A stretch of DNA of 44,109 nucleotides from Oscillospiraceae bacterium (lineage in GTDB: Bacteria > Bacillota > Clostridia > Oscillospirales > Oscillospiraceae), in contig SVKL01000016.1 of assembly GCA_015068495.1 (NCBI GenBank), positions 1 through 44,109 on the forward strand. The letters run 5' to 3'. The notes beneath the pieces were generated by a model that was given only the letters and a program-made list of their open reading frames with translations, ran no database searches and was not told where the DNA came from. Positions 15,493 through 23,819 of the stretch are shown in pieces. Made by a program: the position numbers and the translations under genes. The number at the start of each line of letters is the position of its first letter. The first letter of the stretch is position 1.

Positions 15493-16444
15493 TTTCTTCT
15501 TCACCAAATTCTTTTTCGATTATCTCTTTTAGCATCCCGGTTTTCGCCATATTAAAATTCGTTAAGTAATTGAGATGTCTAAAGCCTTTCTCCAGTTGGT
15601 TTGTTGTTCCCTTCCAGCAATTTCCATCTGTGATCAAGGCAAAACCGATATTATTAGCAGCCAAATCTGATTGCCTGTTAATATAGGAATCTATAATTTC
15701 CTCCGGCTTGGAACCGCCACCGTTGAAAAAGTTAACTTCAATATTCATACATTTTTTTGCAGACCTATCAACAAGAATGAAATCTGCTTTTCTGTTTGCA
15801 ATATCTTCGCTTATATCGAACCCGTATTTCTTTAATGTTTGAAATTGTATCTGCGTTAACACCTCAATAGGATATTCTTCGCAGACGTCTCTGATAACGG
15901 GTTCGCAGGCAAGCTCAAACGCTTTACCTCCTCGGTTCTTTCGCCCGTTAGAATCGCTTCCTACTAGAACACCAACGATATAGTCCTGCGTACTTTTCTC
16001 AATCAAGTTTTGGAATAATGCTTTTAATCCCATTTGCACGAAGAAATTATAATAGGTTGCTATTTCTTGTTCAGATATCGGCACAGACAGCTTTTTATGG
16101 TTAAACGAATATACCATAAAATCATCGCTGTCAATTGAACTACCGATTATTTTCAAGGTGCCATTATTTCTAACATCATTTGCTTCTACTTTTGCCAACG
16201 CAAACAAATAAGGAAAAACTTCTATTACTGTCGGGAGTTTTGAGATTAAACCACGAAACTTTTCATAAAAATCTTTATCGTCTTTCTTTCCAATCAAAAC
16301 ATCTAATGCGTGTATTTCTATGTCATATTTTTCATAGCCACTAATGTTGCTCCAATCCACATAGTAGTTAAACCCTCTGTTGGTTTCCAGCAACTGTTCT
16401 TCAAAGACACATACAAGCTCGTTCTTTTCTTTATCTAAATACAT
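15485..16444 (-). CDS. DpnII/MboI-family restriction endonuclease (GATC)
   Basis: The 319-residue product matches the DpnII family in its SNGRKNRGGKAFELACEPV block near residue 170 and the C-terminal PD-(D/E)xK-like core: KADFILVD followed by MNIEVNFFNGGGSKPEEI. The middle carries IGVLVGSDSNGRKNRGG-type residues typical of these enzymes, which cleave before an unmethylated GATC. The ATG at 16444 has AAGGAG close upstream on the minus strand. It sits between the two methylase genes. GATC specificity is inferred from the family and from the adjacent Dam-type methylase; related isoschizomers cannot be excluded. Confidence 0.9.
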   Translation of the reverse strand: MYLDKEKNELVCVFEEQLLETNRGFNYYVDWSNISGYEKYDIEIHALDVLIGKKDDKDFYEKFRGLISKLPTVIEVFPYLFALAKVEANDVRNNGTLKIIGSSIDSDDFMVYSFNHKKLSVPISEQEIATYYNFFVQMGLKALFQNLIEKSTQDYIVGVLVGSDSNGRKNRGGKAFELACEPVIRDVCEEYPIEVLTQIQFQTLKKYGFDISEDIANRKADFILVDRSAKKCMNIEVNFFNGGGSKPEEIIDSYINRQSDLAANNIGFALITDGNCWKGTTNQLEKGFRHLNYLTNFNMAKTGMLKEIIEKEFGEEENA

Positions 16445-16456
16445 ATTTGCTTCTCC

Positions 16457-17524
16457 TTAAAAATTGCTAATAAGTAACTCCTTGATTTTCCCTCTTGCTT
16501 CACTGTTGCTGTTTATCATTCGGGCTGCCTCAACCCGCTTGATTTTGTGGGCAGAATAGATATCGTCAAAGAAGTTGTCGGTGGTATCTGCGTTTTTGGG
16601 GTCGGAATTGCTCACAACAATCTTGGCACCTTTTTGGTGCATTCTGTCCACAAAGTGTGCAAGCTCAATTTGCTCCCTGTCGTTAAATAGATTTTCGGTA
16701 TATGCAGTAAAGTTTGCAGTTGCGGTAAGGGGCCGGTAAGGAGGATCAAAATAGACAAAGGTGTTTTCATCAATAAAGTCAGCCGAATCCTTATAGTCAC
16801 CGCAAACAATTGTAACCCCTTGCAATTTCTCTGACACTGTCCGCAGGTTGTCTTCGTCGCAAATCAATGGATTCTTATAGCTGCCCATAGGCACATTGAA
16901 GAAACCTTTTTTGTTTACACGGAAAAGACCGTTGAAACAGGTTTTGTTTAGGAAAATCATAAGGGCCGCTTTCTCAACACGGTCATCACTGTCTAAATGC
17001 AAAGAATTAAACCGTTGACGAATCTCCAAATAATATGCTTTGCGACCGTCTGTGTCCAGAGAAAGGAAATCTTTTTGCAGTGTATATAATTTTTTAATTA
17101 ACAAATCAACATTATCGCGAACAACACAATATGCGTTCATAAGGTCTGCGTTAATATCGTTGATATAAACTTCCTGCAAATTATATTTGCTGAGGATATC
17201 AAATAAAACTGCACCGCCTCCAACAAAGGGTTCGGCATATTTTGTGATATATCCGTCAGCAAACGGGTAGTACTTTTCAAGTTCTTTCAGCAGTTGGCTC
17301 TTGCCGCCAGCCCATTTCAGAAACGGCCGTGCGGTCTCCGCTGCGACCTTATCGTGTCGTTGACTGCGGGCATCTGCAGGTTTTTGCGCATTTATGGGAA
17401 TAATCCACATATTGCCCAGCATTGCAACATCAGGAATACGGTTTTCCTTGCAAAGGGCCAAAACACGCCGGTGAGATATTTTCCATTTTTCTGCGGCTTC
17501 GTTTGCGGTCATATACGCCAGCAT
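16457..17524 (-). CDS. Dam-type adenine methyltransferase with N-terminal HTH domain
   Basis: This is an alpha-class N6-adenine methyltransferase of the Dam/DpnM type. It shows FLKWAGGKSQLLKELEKYYP near residue 68, the EPFVGGGAVLFDIL SAM site, and the catalytic DPPY in FVYFDPPYRPL. It protects GATC from the neighbouring endonuclease. The first ~60 residues (MTANEAAEKWKISHRRVLAL, ...LGNMWIIP) form an excisionase-like winged helix not present in DpnM, so the 355-residue product is longer than the usual ~280. The start is the ATG at 17524, after AAGGAAG. It is first in the cassette, so protection is made before cleavage. A palindrome lies within its promoter, suggesting autoregulation. Confidence 0.92.
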   Translation of the reverse strand: MLAYMTANEAAEKWKISHRRVLALCKENRIPDVAMLGNMWIIPINAQKPADARSQRHDKVAAETARPFLKWAGGKSQLLKELEKYYPFADGYITKYAEPFVGGGAVLFDILSKYNLQEVYINDINADLMNAYCVVRDNVDLLIKKLYTLQKDFLSLDTDGRKAYYLEIRQRFNSLHLDSDDRVEKAALMIFLNKTCFNGLFRVNKKGFFNVPMGSYKNPLICDEDNLRTVSEKLQGVTIVCGDYKDSADFIDENTFVYFDPPYRPLTATANFTAYTENLFNDREQIELAHFVDRMHQKGAKIVVSNSDPKNADTTDNFFDDIYSAHKIKRVEAARMINSNSEARGKIKELLISNF

Positions 17525-17547
17525 AAGAATCACTTCCTTTTGAGATA

Positions 17548-17576
17548 ATTATATTCCAAATCTGGAACAAAAGCAA
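17548..17576 (-). promoter_or_regulatory. Promoter of the restriction cassette with internal palindrome
   Basis: On the minus strand TTGCTT (17571-17576) and TATAAT (17548-17553) are 17 bases apart. The spacer contains the inverted repeat TTCCA AATC TGGAA (17554-17567), directly abutting the -10 box, an ideal site for a repressor. The likely binder is the HTH domain of the methylase itself. Confidence 0.72.
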
Positions 17577-17598
17577 TATCGTTTTGAGAAAAAACAAG

Positions 17599-17633
17599 AA
17601 AAAGCGACACTTTCTGAAAAAGTGTCGCTTTTT
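17599..17633 (-). terminator. Terminator after the ABC exporter operon
   Basis: AAAAAGCGACACTTT pairs with AAAGTGTCGCTTTTT across a five-base loop, directly after the exporter stop codon at 17635. T-rich arms flank it on both strands. Confidence 0.88.
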
Positions 17634-17634
17634 G

Positions 17635-19530
17635 TTATTCCAATTCGAATGCGCCGGTGTAGAGCCGGAAGTAAGTGCCCTTTTGGGCAATCAAATCCTC
17701 GTGGGTGCCACGCTCAATGATGCGCCCTTGGTCCAGCACCATAATGCAGTCGGAATTCCGGACAGTAGAGAGCCGGTGGGCAATCACAAAGGTGGTTCTG
17801 CCCTGCATCAGCGCGTCCATACCCTTTTGCACCAGCGCCTCGGTACGGGTGTCGATGGAGGAGGTGGCTTCGTCCAAAATCATCACAGGGGGGTCTGCCA
17901 CTGCTGCCCGGGCAATGGCAATCAGCTGCCGCTGACCTTGGGAGAGCTGCGCGCCGTTGCCGGTGAGCATTGTGTTGTAGCCCTCGGGCAGCCGGGTGAT
18001 GAAATCGTGGGCATTGGCGGTTTTTGCCGCGGCAATACATTCCTCATCCGTGGCAGCGAGGTTGCCGTAGCGGATGTTCTCCATCACCGTGCCGGTGAAC
18101 AGGTTGGTGTCCTGCAGAACGATGCCTAAGCTTCGCCGCAGGTCGGATTTGCGGATTTTGTTGATGTTGATGCCGTCATAGCGGATTTTGCCGTCGGCAA
18201 TATCGTAAAAGCGGTTAATCAAATTGGTAATGGTGGTTTTGCCGGCGCCGGTTGCGCCTACAAAAGCCAGCTTTTGACCGGGATTTGCATACAGCGTCAC
18301 ATCGTGGAGCACCGTCTTCTCCGGCACGTAGCCAAAGTCCACCGAGTCCATAGTGATGTCGCCCTTTACCTCGGTGTAGGTGACAGAGCCGTCAGCCTGA
18401 TGGGGATGCCGCCAAGCCCAGCGGCCTGTTCTTTCCGGACATTCGGTGAGCTGACCGTTTACTTCCTTGGCGTTCACCAAGGTCACATAGCCCTCGTCGG
18501 TTTCCACGGCCTCATCCATCAGCTCAAAAATCCGTTCCGCGCCTGCCAGCGCCATCACGATGGCGTTAATTTGGTTGCTCACCTGCCCGATGGGCATATT
18601 GAATTTCCGGCTCAGCAGCAGGAACGCGGCAAGACCGCCAAGGGTCAGCAGATTCCCCTGGGAGGAGATGGCAAGATAGCCGCCCACAATGGCCAAAATG
18701 GTGTACTGGATATAGCCTAGGTTGTTGTTCACAGGGCCCATCATATTGGTAAAGGCGCCTGCCTTATAGGCGTTTTTCCGCAGGTTCTCGTTGATTTCGT
18801 TAAACTCTTCCTTGCAGGTTTCTTCCCGGCAGAACACCTTCACAACCCGCTGACCGGAAATCATCTCTTCCACATAGCCGTTGACCTTGCCCAAGGCCTT
18901 TTGCTGGCCGATGAAGAACTTGGCGGAGTACATCGCCACATTTTTGGTGACATACACAATGCCAAAGGCGGAAACCACCACCACAGCGGTCAAAATAGGG
19001 GAGGCCTTCAGCATCAGCGCAAACACCGTCACCAAGGTGGCAAGGGAGGAAATGCAGTTGGGCAGAGCCTGAGAAATCATCTGCCGGAGGGTGTCGATAT
19101 CTGCGGTGTAGCGGCTCATCACATCGCCGGCAGGGTGGGTGTCGAAGTAGCGGATGGGAAGCCGCTGCATATGGCGGAACATATCGTCCCGAATCTGCTT
19201 TTGGGTGCCCTGACCCACCTCTACCATCAGGAAGTTATACAGGAAGGAGGACACAATGCCCAGCAGATACACCACGCCCATTCCCACAAGGAAGCGAATC
19301 AGCGGCATATAGTCGGGATTCACCTGTCCGGTGAGGGGGGTGATGTAGTTGTTGATCAGCGGCTCCAGGGAGTAGCTGCTCAGGGCGGTGGCAAGGGAGG
19401 AAACAAGGATGCAAACCACCACGAACACCAGCTTCACCCGGTAGGGCTTCAGATAAGACAGCAGACGGGCAAGGGTCTTTTTGGGGTTTTTTGCCTTGCG
19501 GCCGTCCCCTTTCATATGGATAGGAGGCAT
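17635..19530 (-). CDS. ABC exporter half-transporter, catalytically intact subunit
   Basis: This is a six-helix exporter half with a C-terminal ATPase domain, 631 residues. The ATPase has Walker A FVGATGAGKTTITNL, signature LSQGQRQLIAIARA, and Walker B VMILDEATSSIDTRT with the catalytic glutamate intact. An insertion rich in Trp, His and Arg (ERTGRWAWRHPHQADG) sits before the ATPase domain, as in LmrA/MdlB-like clostridial exporters. It overlaps the partner by one base (TAATG), with AAGGAGG before it. The two form a heterodimeric exporter; the substrate (drug, lipid or peptide) cannot be told from sequence. Confidence 0.92.
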   Translation of the reverse strand: MPPIHMKGDGRKAKNPKKTLARLLSYLKPYRVKLVFVVVCILVSSLATALSSYSLEPLINNYITPLTGQVNPDYMPLIRFLVGMGVVYLLGIVSSFLYNFLMVEVGQGTQKQIRDDMFRHMQRLPIRYFDTHPAGDVMSRYTADIDTLRQMISQALPNCISSLATLVTVFALMLKASPILTAVVVVSAFGIVYVTKNVAMYSAKFFIGQQKALGKVNGYVEEMISGQRVVKVFCREETCKEEFNEINENLRKNAYKAGAFTNMMGPVNNNLGYIQYTILAIVGGYLAISSQGNLLTLGGLAAFLLLSRKFNMPIGQVSNQINAIVMALAGAERIFELMDEAVETDEGYVTLVNAKEVNGQLTECPERTGRWAWRHPHQADGSVTYTEVKGDITMDSVDFGYVPEKTVLHDVTLYANPGQKLAFVGATGAGKTTITNLINRFYDIADGKIRYDGININKIRKSDLRRSLGIVLQDTNLFTGTVMENIRYGNLAATDEECIAAAKTANAHDFITRLPEGYNTMLTGNGAQLSQGQRQLIAIARAAVADPPVMILDEATSSIDTRTEALVQKGMDALMQGRTTFVIAHRLSTVRNSDCIMVLDQGRIIERGTHEDLIAQKGTYFRLYTGAFELE

Positions 19531-21257
19531 TATTCCTCGCCTCCTTTCACCTGAGATTCATAGACCTCGCGATAAATATCGGAGGAGCGCAGCAAATCTT
19601 CGTGGTTGCCCATAGCGGCAATCTTACCGCCGTCCAGCACCAAAATCAGATCCGCATCCTGTACGGAAGCTACCCGCTGGGCAATAATCAGCTTGGTGGT
19701 GTTGGGGATTTCCTCTTTGAAGGCCTTGCGAATGAGGGCATCGGTGCGGGTGTCCACCGCGGAGGTGGAGTCGTCCAGAATGAGGATTTTCGGCTTCTTC
19801 AGCAACGCTCTTGCAATGCAAAGCCGCTGCTTCTGTCCGCCGGACACGTTGGTGCCGCCCTGCTCGATATGGGTATCGTAGCCCTCGGGGAAGCTCATAA
19901 TAAAGTCGTGTGCGCAGGCAAGACGGCAGGCGTGCTCCATTTCTTCGTCCGTGGCATCGGGATTGCCCCAGCGGAGATTATCCTTGATAGAGCCGGAGAA
20001 CAGCACATTTTTCTGCAGCACCACAGACACCTGCTCCCGCAGGGCGTGGATATCGTAATCCTTAACATCTGTGCCGCCCACCTTGACCGTTCCCTCGGTG
20101 GTGTCGTAAAGACGGGGAATCAGCTGGACAAAGGTGGATTTGGAAGCGCCTGTGCCGCCCAAAATGCCCACGGTCATACCAGCATCAATGTGGAGATTGA
20201 TGTGGTCCAAGGCGTTCCGCCCGGCGGTTTTGGCGTAGCGGAAGGACACGTTCTCGAAGTCAATGGAGCCGTCCTTCACATCTGTGACGGGATTTTCCGG
20301 AGTTTTCAAAGCAGGGGTTTCCGTCAGCAGCTCGTAGGCCCGGCGCATAGGCGCCCGGCTCATAGTGAACATCACGAACACCATAGACATCATCATCAGA
20401 CCCATCAGAATCTGGCTGGTGTAAGTAAACATAGCGGTCAGCGCAGGGGTGTCGATTTCGCCGCCAACCACCTGCTTGGCGCCAAGATAGGAGATGACAA
20501 TGATGCAGGCGTAAACAGCAAACTGCATCAGGGGATTGTTAAAGGCCATAATCCGCTCAGCCTTCACAAAGTCCTTGTAAATGGTGTCGGAGGTCTCGGT
20601 GAACTTTTCTGTCTCCGCCGCTTCCCGGACAAAGGATTTTACCACCCGGATGCCCCGGACGTTCTCCTGCACCACATTGTTGAGCCGGTCGTAGATTTTG
20701 AACACCCGCTCAAAAATAGGATGCACCAGCTTAATCAGCAGCATCAGACCCAGCGCCAGCAGAGGCAGCATCACGCAGTAGATAACGCTTAAGCGGGGGC
20801 TGATACGGAACGCCATCACCAGCGCCATCACCAGCATAACCGGCGTACGGAAAATCATCCGGATGGACATCTGGAAGGTCATTTGCAGATTTGCCACATC
20901 GGAGGTGAGTCTGGTGACGATGGAGGAGGTGGAGAATTTGTCAATGTTGGAAAAATCGTAGGTCTGCACCTTGGCAAACATATCGTGGCGCAGATTCCGG
21001 GCAAAGCCGGTGCTGGCGTGGGCGGCAAAAAAGGCAGAGGCAACGCCAAAGGCAAGGCTGCAAAGAGCGCACAGGGCAAGCAGTCCGCCGTATTTCCATA
21101 CTGCGGGCATATATCCCGGCTCGATGCCCTGCCGCAGCAGCTCTGCAAGCACCAAGGGGATGAAAATTTCCATAGTGACTTCGCCTACCATACAAATGGG
21201 ACTTCCCAAGGCGGTCCACTTATATTCCCGAATGCTTCGGGCAAGGGTTTTGATCAC
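19530..21257 (-). CDS. ABC exporter half-transporter, degenerate-site subunit
   Basis: This is a second exporter half, 575 residues, with six membrane helices and an ATPase domain. Its Walker A reads GGTGASKSTFVQL, with Ser in place of the last Gly, and after Walker B the catalytic glutamate is Asp (KILILDDSTSAVD). The signature VSGGQKQRLCIARAL is intact. Family knowledge: heterodimeric exporters such as TM287/288 have one such degenerate site. The start is a GTG at 21257, after GAGGAGG on the minus strand. It is the first gene of the pair. A TTGCAA-16-TAAAAT promoter fits at 21297-21324. Confidence 0.92.
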   Translation of the reverse strand: MIKTLARSIREYKWTALGSPICMVGEVTMEIFIPLVLAELLRQGIEPGYMPAVWKYGGLLALCALCSLAFGVASAFFAAHASTGFARNLRHDMFAKVQTYDFSNIDKFSTSSIVTRLTSDVANLQMTFQMSIRMIFRTPVMLVMALVMAFRISPRLSVIYCVMLPLLALGLMLLIKLVHPIFERVFKIYDRLNNVVQENVRGIRVVKSFVREAAETEKFTETSDTIYKDFVKAERIMAFNNPLMQFAVYACIIVISYLGAKQVVGGEIDTPALTAMFTYTSQILMGLMMMSMVFVMFTMSRAPMRRAYELLTETPALKTPENPVTDVKDGSIDFENVSFRYAKTAGRNALDHINLHIDAGMTVGILGGTGASKSTFVQLIPRLYDTTEGTVKVGGTDVKDYDIHALREQVSVVLQKNVLFSGSIKDNLRWGNPDATDEEMEHACRLACAHDFIMSFPEGYDTHIEQGGTNVSGGQKQRLCIARALLKKPKILILDDSTSAVDTRTDALIRKAFKEEIPNTTKLIIAQRVASVQDADLILVLDGGKIAAMGNHEDLLRSSDIYREVYESQVKGGEE

Positions 21258-21296
21258 AAAAGTTTCCTCCTCTAGGATTTTTTCTCTTAAAACTCT

Positions 21297-21324
21297 ATTT
21301 TAGCAAACTGCCCGGAGATTGCAA
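21297..21324 (-). promoter_or_regulatory. Probable promoter of the ABC exporter operon
   Basis: On the minus strand TTGCAA (21319-21324) and TAAAAT (21297-21302) are separated by 16 bases. Confidence 0.55.
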
Positions 21325-21347
21325 TAGAAATGGAAAAAAGTTTACAA

Positions 21348-21375
21348 TTGACAGGGCATTTTTTTGTGCTACAAT
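21348..21375 (+). promoter_or_regulatory. Promoter of the cobalamin riboswitch transcript
   Basis: TTGACA (21348-21353) and TACAAT (21370-21375) are 16 bases apart, just before the riboswitch. Confidence 0.8.
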
Positions 21376-21384
21376 AAGCTTGAC

Positions 21385-21595
21385 AACCGAATACGGCCAT
21401 TTCGTGGCAGCATAGGCGCGTAAGCCTGTGCCGCTGAACAAGACAATCAGGTGTGAATCCTGAACGGTACCGCCGCTGTATGTGCCAATGGGTGCTTTAC
21501 GACGAAAGTCAGTCACTGGGAAACCGGGAAGGCAAAGCATCCGCAAGGGAGGCAACCACCCTTGCAAAAGCACGAGTCAGAAGACCTACGAAAAG
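21385..21595 (+). ncRNA. Cobalamin (B12) riboswitch
   Basis: The aptamer is recognisable by its conserved pieces in order: a GGTGTGAATCCTGAACGGTA segment, GCCGCTGTATGTG, GTCAGTCACTGGGAAACCGG with GAAGGC after it, and the B12 box GAGTCAGAAGACCTAC near 21574-21590. Between the last two is a GGGAGG...CCACCC stem variable arm. It lies between a promoter and the DUF4430 gene, so that gene should be repressed when adenosylcobalamin (or another corrinoid) is plentiful. Confidence 0.92.
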
Positions 21596-21650
21596 GCTCT
21601 CCTTCCTTTTGCGGAATACGAAAGGAGCGTTTGTCGCGGAAAAACGGCCG

Positions 21651-21688
21651 CGGCGCAGTGTTTGCGCCGGGGTACTTTTATTTTTTAG
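21651..21688 (+). terminator. Probable riboswitch-controlled terminator
   Basis: CGGCGCA (21651-21657) pairs with TGCGCCG (21663-21669), followed by a T-rich run (CTTTTATTTTTT). It sits between the aptamer and the ribosome site TTAGGAGG. Whether the switch acts on this hairpin or on translation cannot be decided by eye. Confidence 0.6.
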
Positions 21689-21698
21689 GAGGTTTTTT

Positions 21699-22097
21699 AT
21701 GAACAAGAAGACGATTTGGATTGCCGCCGTGGTTTTGGTGCTGGTGGCAGCGCTGGTGGCGGTGTACTTTGTTACCCGTCCCGAGACCACCGAGGGTATG
21801 AAGTCCTTTACTGTGGAAATTCTCCACAAAGACGGCACCACCAAGACCTTGGAGCTGAAGTCCGACAGCGAATATTTGGGCGAATGCCTGCAGGAAAAGG
21901 GCATCATCAAGGGCGAAATGGGTCAGTACGGTCTTTACATTCAGGAAGTGGACGGCGAAAAGGCCGTGTTTGAGACCGACGGCGCTTACTGGGCATTCTA
22001 TGTGGGTGAGGAATATGCCTCTTTGGGTATCGACTTGACCCCCATTGAAGAGGGCAAGACCTATAAGCTTGTCTATATGACGGATATGGCGGGCTAA
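21699..22097 (+). CDS. DUF4430 (transcobalamin-like C-terminal domain) exported protein
   Basis: The 132-residue product has an N-terminal signal-anchor (IWIAAVVLVLVAALVAVYFV) and one soluble domain. The domain fits DUF4430: FTVEILHKDGTTKTLELKS, then a tail DGAYWAFYVGEEYASLGI and EGKTYKLVYM. DUF4430 is related to the C-terminal domain of transcobalamin and intrinsic factor. A B12 riboswitch lies directly upstream, so a role in surface corrinoid capture or delivery is a reasonable inference, though the function is not proven for this family. The ATG at 21699 follows TTAGGAGG. No lipobox cysteine is present. It is a single-gene unit with its own terminator. Confidence 0.87.
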   Translation: MNKKTIWIAAVVLVLVAALVAVYFVTRPETTEGMKSFTVEILHKDGTTKTLELKSDSEYLGECLQEKGIIKGEMGQYGLYIQEVDGEKAVFETDGAYWAFYVGEEYASLGIDLTPIEEGKTYKLVYMTDMAG

Positions 22098-22123
22098 ACG
22101 GAATCAATTGGTTGCAAAAAATG

Positions 22124-22157
22124 AGGCGTGTGGTAAGAAGTACCACACGCCTTTTTG
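22124..22157 (+). terminator. Terminator of the DUF4430 gene
   Basis: AGGCGTGTGGTA pairs with TACCACACGCCT across AGAAG, followed by TTTTT. Confidence 0.93.
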
Positions 22158-22182
22158 TGTACAATGTAACAAACGCATATTC

Positions 22183-22289
22183 GTAGGGGCCGGCGCGACC
22201 GACAGTCCTTTTTTGGACGGTCCGGAGGCCCGTCCCTACAGACACGCACCGACATTTGTAATGTAGGGGCGACCATCGGTCGCCCCTAC
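22183..22289. repeat. Composite palindromic repeat (between DUF4430 gene and flotillin)
   Basis: A full GTAGGGGCCGG...CCGTCCCTAC palindrome with a central T6 run is followed by the linker CAGACACGCACCGACATT and a perfect 12-bp hairpin GTAGGGGCGACC (22263-22274) / GGTCGCCCCTAC (22278-22289). It abuts the flotillin stop codon and may serve as its terminator. Confidence 0.88.
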
Positions 22290-22293
22290 CATA

Positions 22294-23733
22294 TTATTCT
22301 TCGGTTTGCGTAAGGATTTCAGGAGCTTGGGTGACCTCCGGCAGCTTTTCATTCTGCACAACCACCACAGGGGAATTATCGGTTGCCAGCTTGCCGCCCA
22401 AAACGCCCATAATCAGGCTCTTGATGTCAATACCCATACCGGCGCTGATGCCCTCGGTTACTTGGGTCGTACCGTTGACGATGTCGGAAATCAGCTTGGC
22501 GCTGTTGCCCTCGCCATACATAGTAATCTTATCCACCTTGCTCAGAGGCTCTGCCACATTCTTGGCAATCTCCGGCAGGGCAGCCATAACCATCTCAATG
22601 ACGGCGGCTTCGCCGTACTTCTTCATAGCCTCAGCCTTCCGGTCAATACCCTCGGCCTCAGCCAAAGCCTTCAGGCGAATGGCCTCGGCTTCCGCTTCAC
22701 CCACAGCGCGGATACCTTCCGCTTCCCGCTGGCGCTCAATCATCTTGGCTTCTGCCTCTTTGGTGCGGCGGAACAGCTCGGCTTCTGCCTGCTGCTGAGC
22801 AGCGTACCGCTCCGCATCGGCTTTCGCACGGATTTCTGCATCCAAAGTCTGCTTTGTGACCTCAACTTCCTTGGCACGCAGCTCGGCAGTACGCTCTGCC
22901 CGGGCAATGTCCGCGTTGGCGGAGGTAACCTCGATGGACTTTCTCTGCTGCTGCTCCTGAATGGAGTAGGCGGCATCGGCTTCTGCCTTCTTCACGTCGG
23001 ACTGCTGCTTCAGCTCTGCCTGCCGGATGGCAAGGGAGTTCTGCTTTTCCGCAATCTCCATTTCCGACTGAACCTTGGCGTCGTTGGCTTCCTTGGCTGC
23101 CAGGGCCTCGGCGATGGCGATATCCCGTTCTGCCTGTGCCTTTGCCACGGCAGCGCCCTTCTTGATTTGGGAGATGTTGTCGATACCCAAGTCCTCAATG
23201 ACGTTGTTTTGGTCGGAGAAGGATTGGACGTTAAAGGAGATCATTTCAAGACCCATCTTCTGCAGGTCGGGGATGGCATTTTCCTGCACCCGCTCACCGA
23301 AGGCCTTCCGGTCGGTGACCATCTCCTCCAGCCGCATCTGACCGACGATTTCACGCATATTGCCTTCCAAGGTGTCCTGCACCCGGCGGATGATCATTTC
23401 CTCACCCTCGTTCAGGAAGAACTTGGAGGCAAGGGCCATCATTTCCTGACTCTGACCGATACGGATTTTCACGGTAGCGTCCACTTTTACGTTGATATAC
23501 TCAGCGTTGGGCACGAAATCTGTTGTTTTTACGTCCACGGAGAACATTTTTAAGGACAGCTTATCCAGCCGCTCTAAGAAGGGGATACGGATACCGGCCT
23601 TGCCGATGAGGATTCGGGGCTTGCGGAAACCGGAAATCATATAGGCGGTATCGGGGGGCGCTTTTACATAGCCAATGAGAATCAATGCGATAATGACAGC
23701 GATGGGGCCAACAATACCTAAAAACAGTTCCAT
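22294..23733 (-). CDS. floT: Flotillin-like SPFH-domain membrane protein
   Basis: Flotillins organise ordered membrane microdomains. The 479-residue product has one N-terminal membrane segment (FLGIVGPIAVIIALILIGYV), an SPFH/band-7 domain to about residue 200, a long Ala/Glu-rich coiled coil with repeated EAEA-type heptads (residues ~205-390), and a Gly-rich C-terminal region. This matches FloT/YuaG rather than the shorter FloA. It is the last gene of a four-gene minus-strand operon after hflC, separated by 86 bp that contain a small palindrome. Unusually, it is grouped with HflK and HflC homologues. Confidence 0.9.
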   Translation of the reverse strand: MELFLGIVGPIAVIIALILIGYVKAPPDTAYMISGFRKPRILIGKAGIRIPFLERLDKLSLKMFSVDVKTTDFVPNAEYINVKVDATVKIRIGQSQEMMALASKFFLNEGEEMIIRRVQDTLEGNMREIVGQMRLEEMVTDRKAFGERVQENAIPDLQKMGLEMISFNVQSFSDQNNVIEDLGIDNISQIKKGAAVAKAQAERDIAIAEALAAKEANDAKVQSEMEIAEKQNSLAIRQAELKQQSDVKKAEADAAYSIQEQQQRKSIEVTSANADIARAERTAELRAKEVEVTKQTLDAEIRAKADAERYAAQQQAEAELFRRTKEAEAKMIERQREAEGIRAVGEAEAEAIRLKALAEAEGIDRKAEAMKKYGEAAVIEMVMAALPEIAKNVAEPLSKVDKITMYGEGNSAKLISDIVNGTTQVTEGISAGMGIDIKSLIMGVLGGKLATDNSPVVVVQNEKLPEVTQAPEILTQTEE

Positions 23734-23784
23734 AGCAATATTCCTTTCTTGTTTGTGTTATTTGAAATCATTACAAAAGGGGGG

Positions 23785-23812
23785 CGTAGGGGAGGGGTTT
23801 CCCCTCCCGGGA
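23785..23812. repeat. Small palindromic repeat between hflC and floT
   Basis: GGGAGGGG (23790-23797) pairs with CCCCTCCC (23801-23808) across TTT, preceded by GCGTA. It is of the GTAGGGG hairpin type and lies within the operon. Confidence 0.8.
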
Positions 23813-23819
23813 TTACGGT

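Noticed and set aside
21453..21698. N-terminal extension of the DUF4430 protein through the riboswitch
   Set aside because: The frame runs through the aptamer and its terminator hairpin. The ATG at 21699 has TTAGGAGG and starts a signal sequence.
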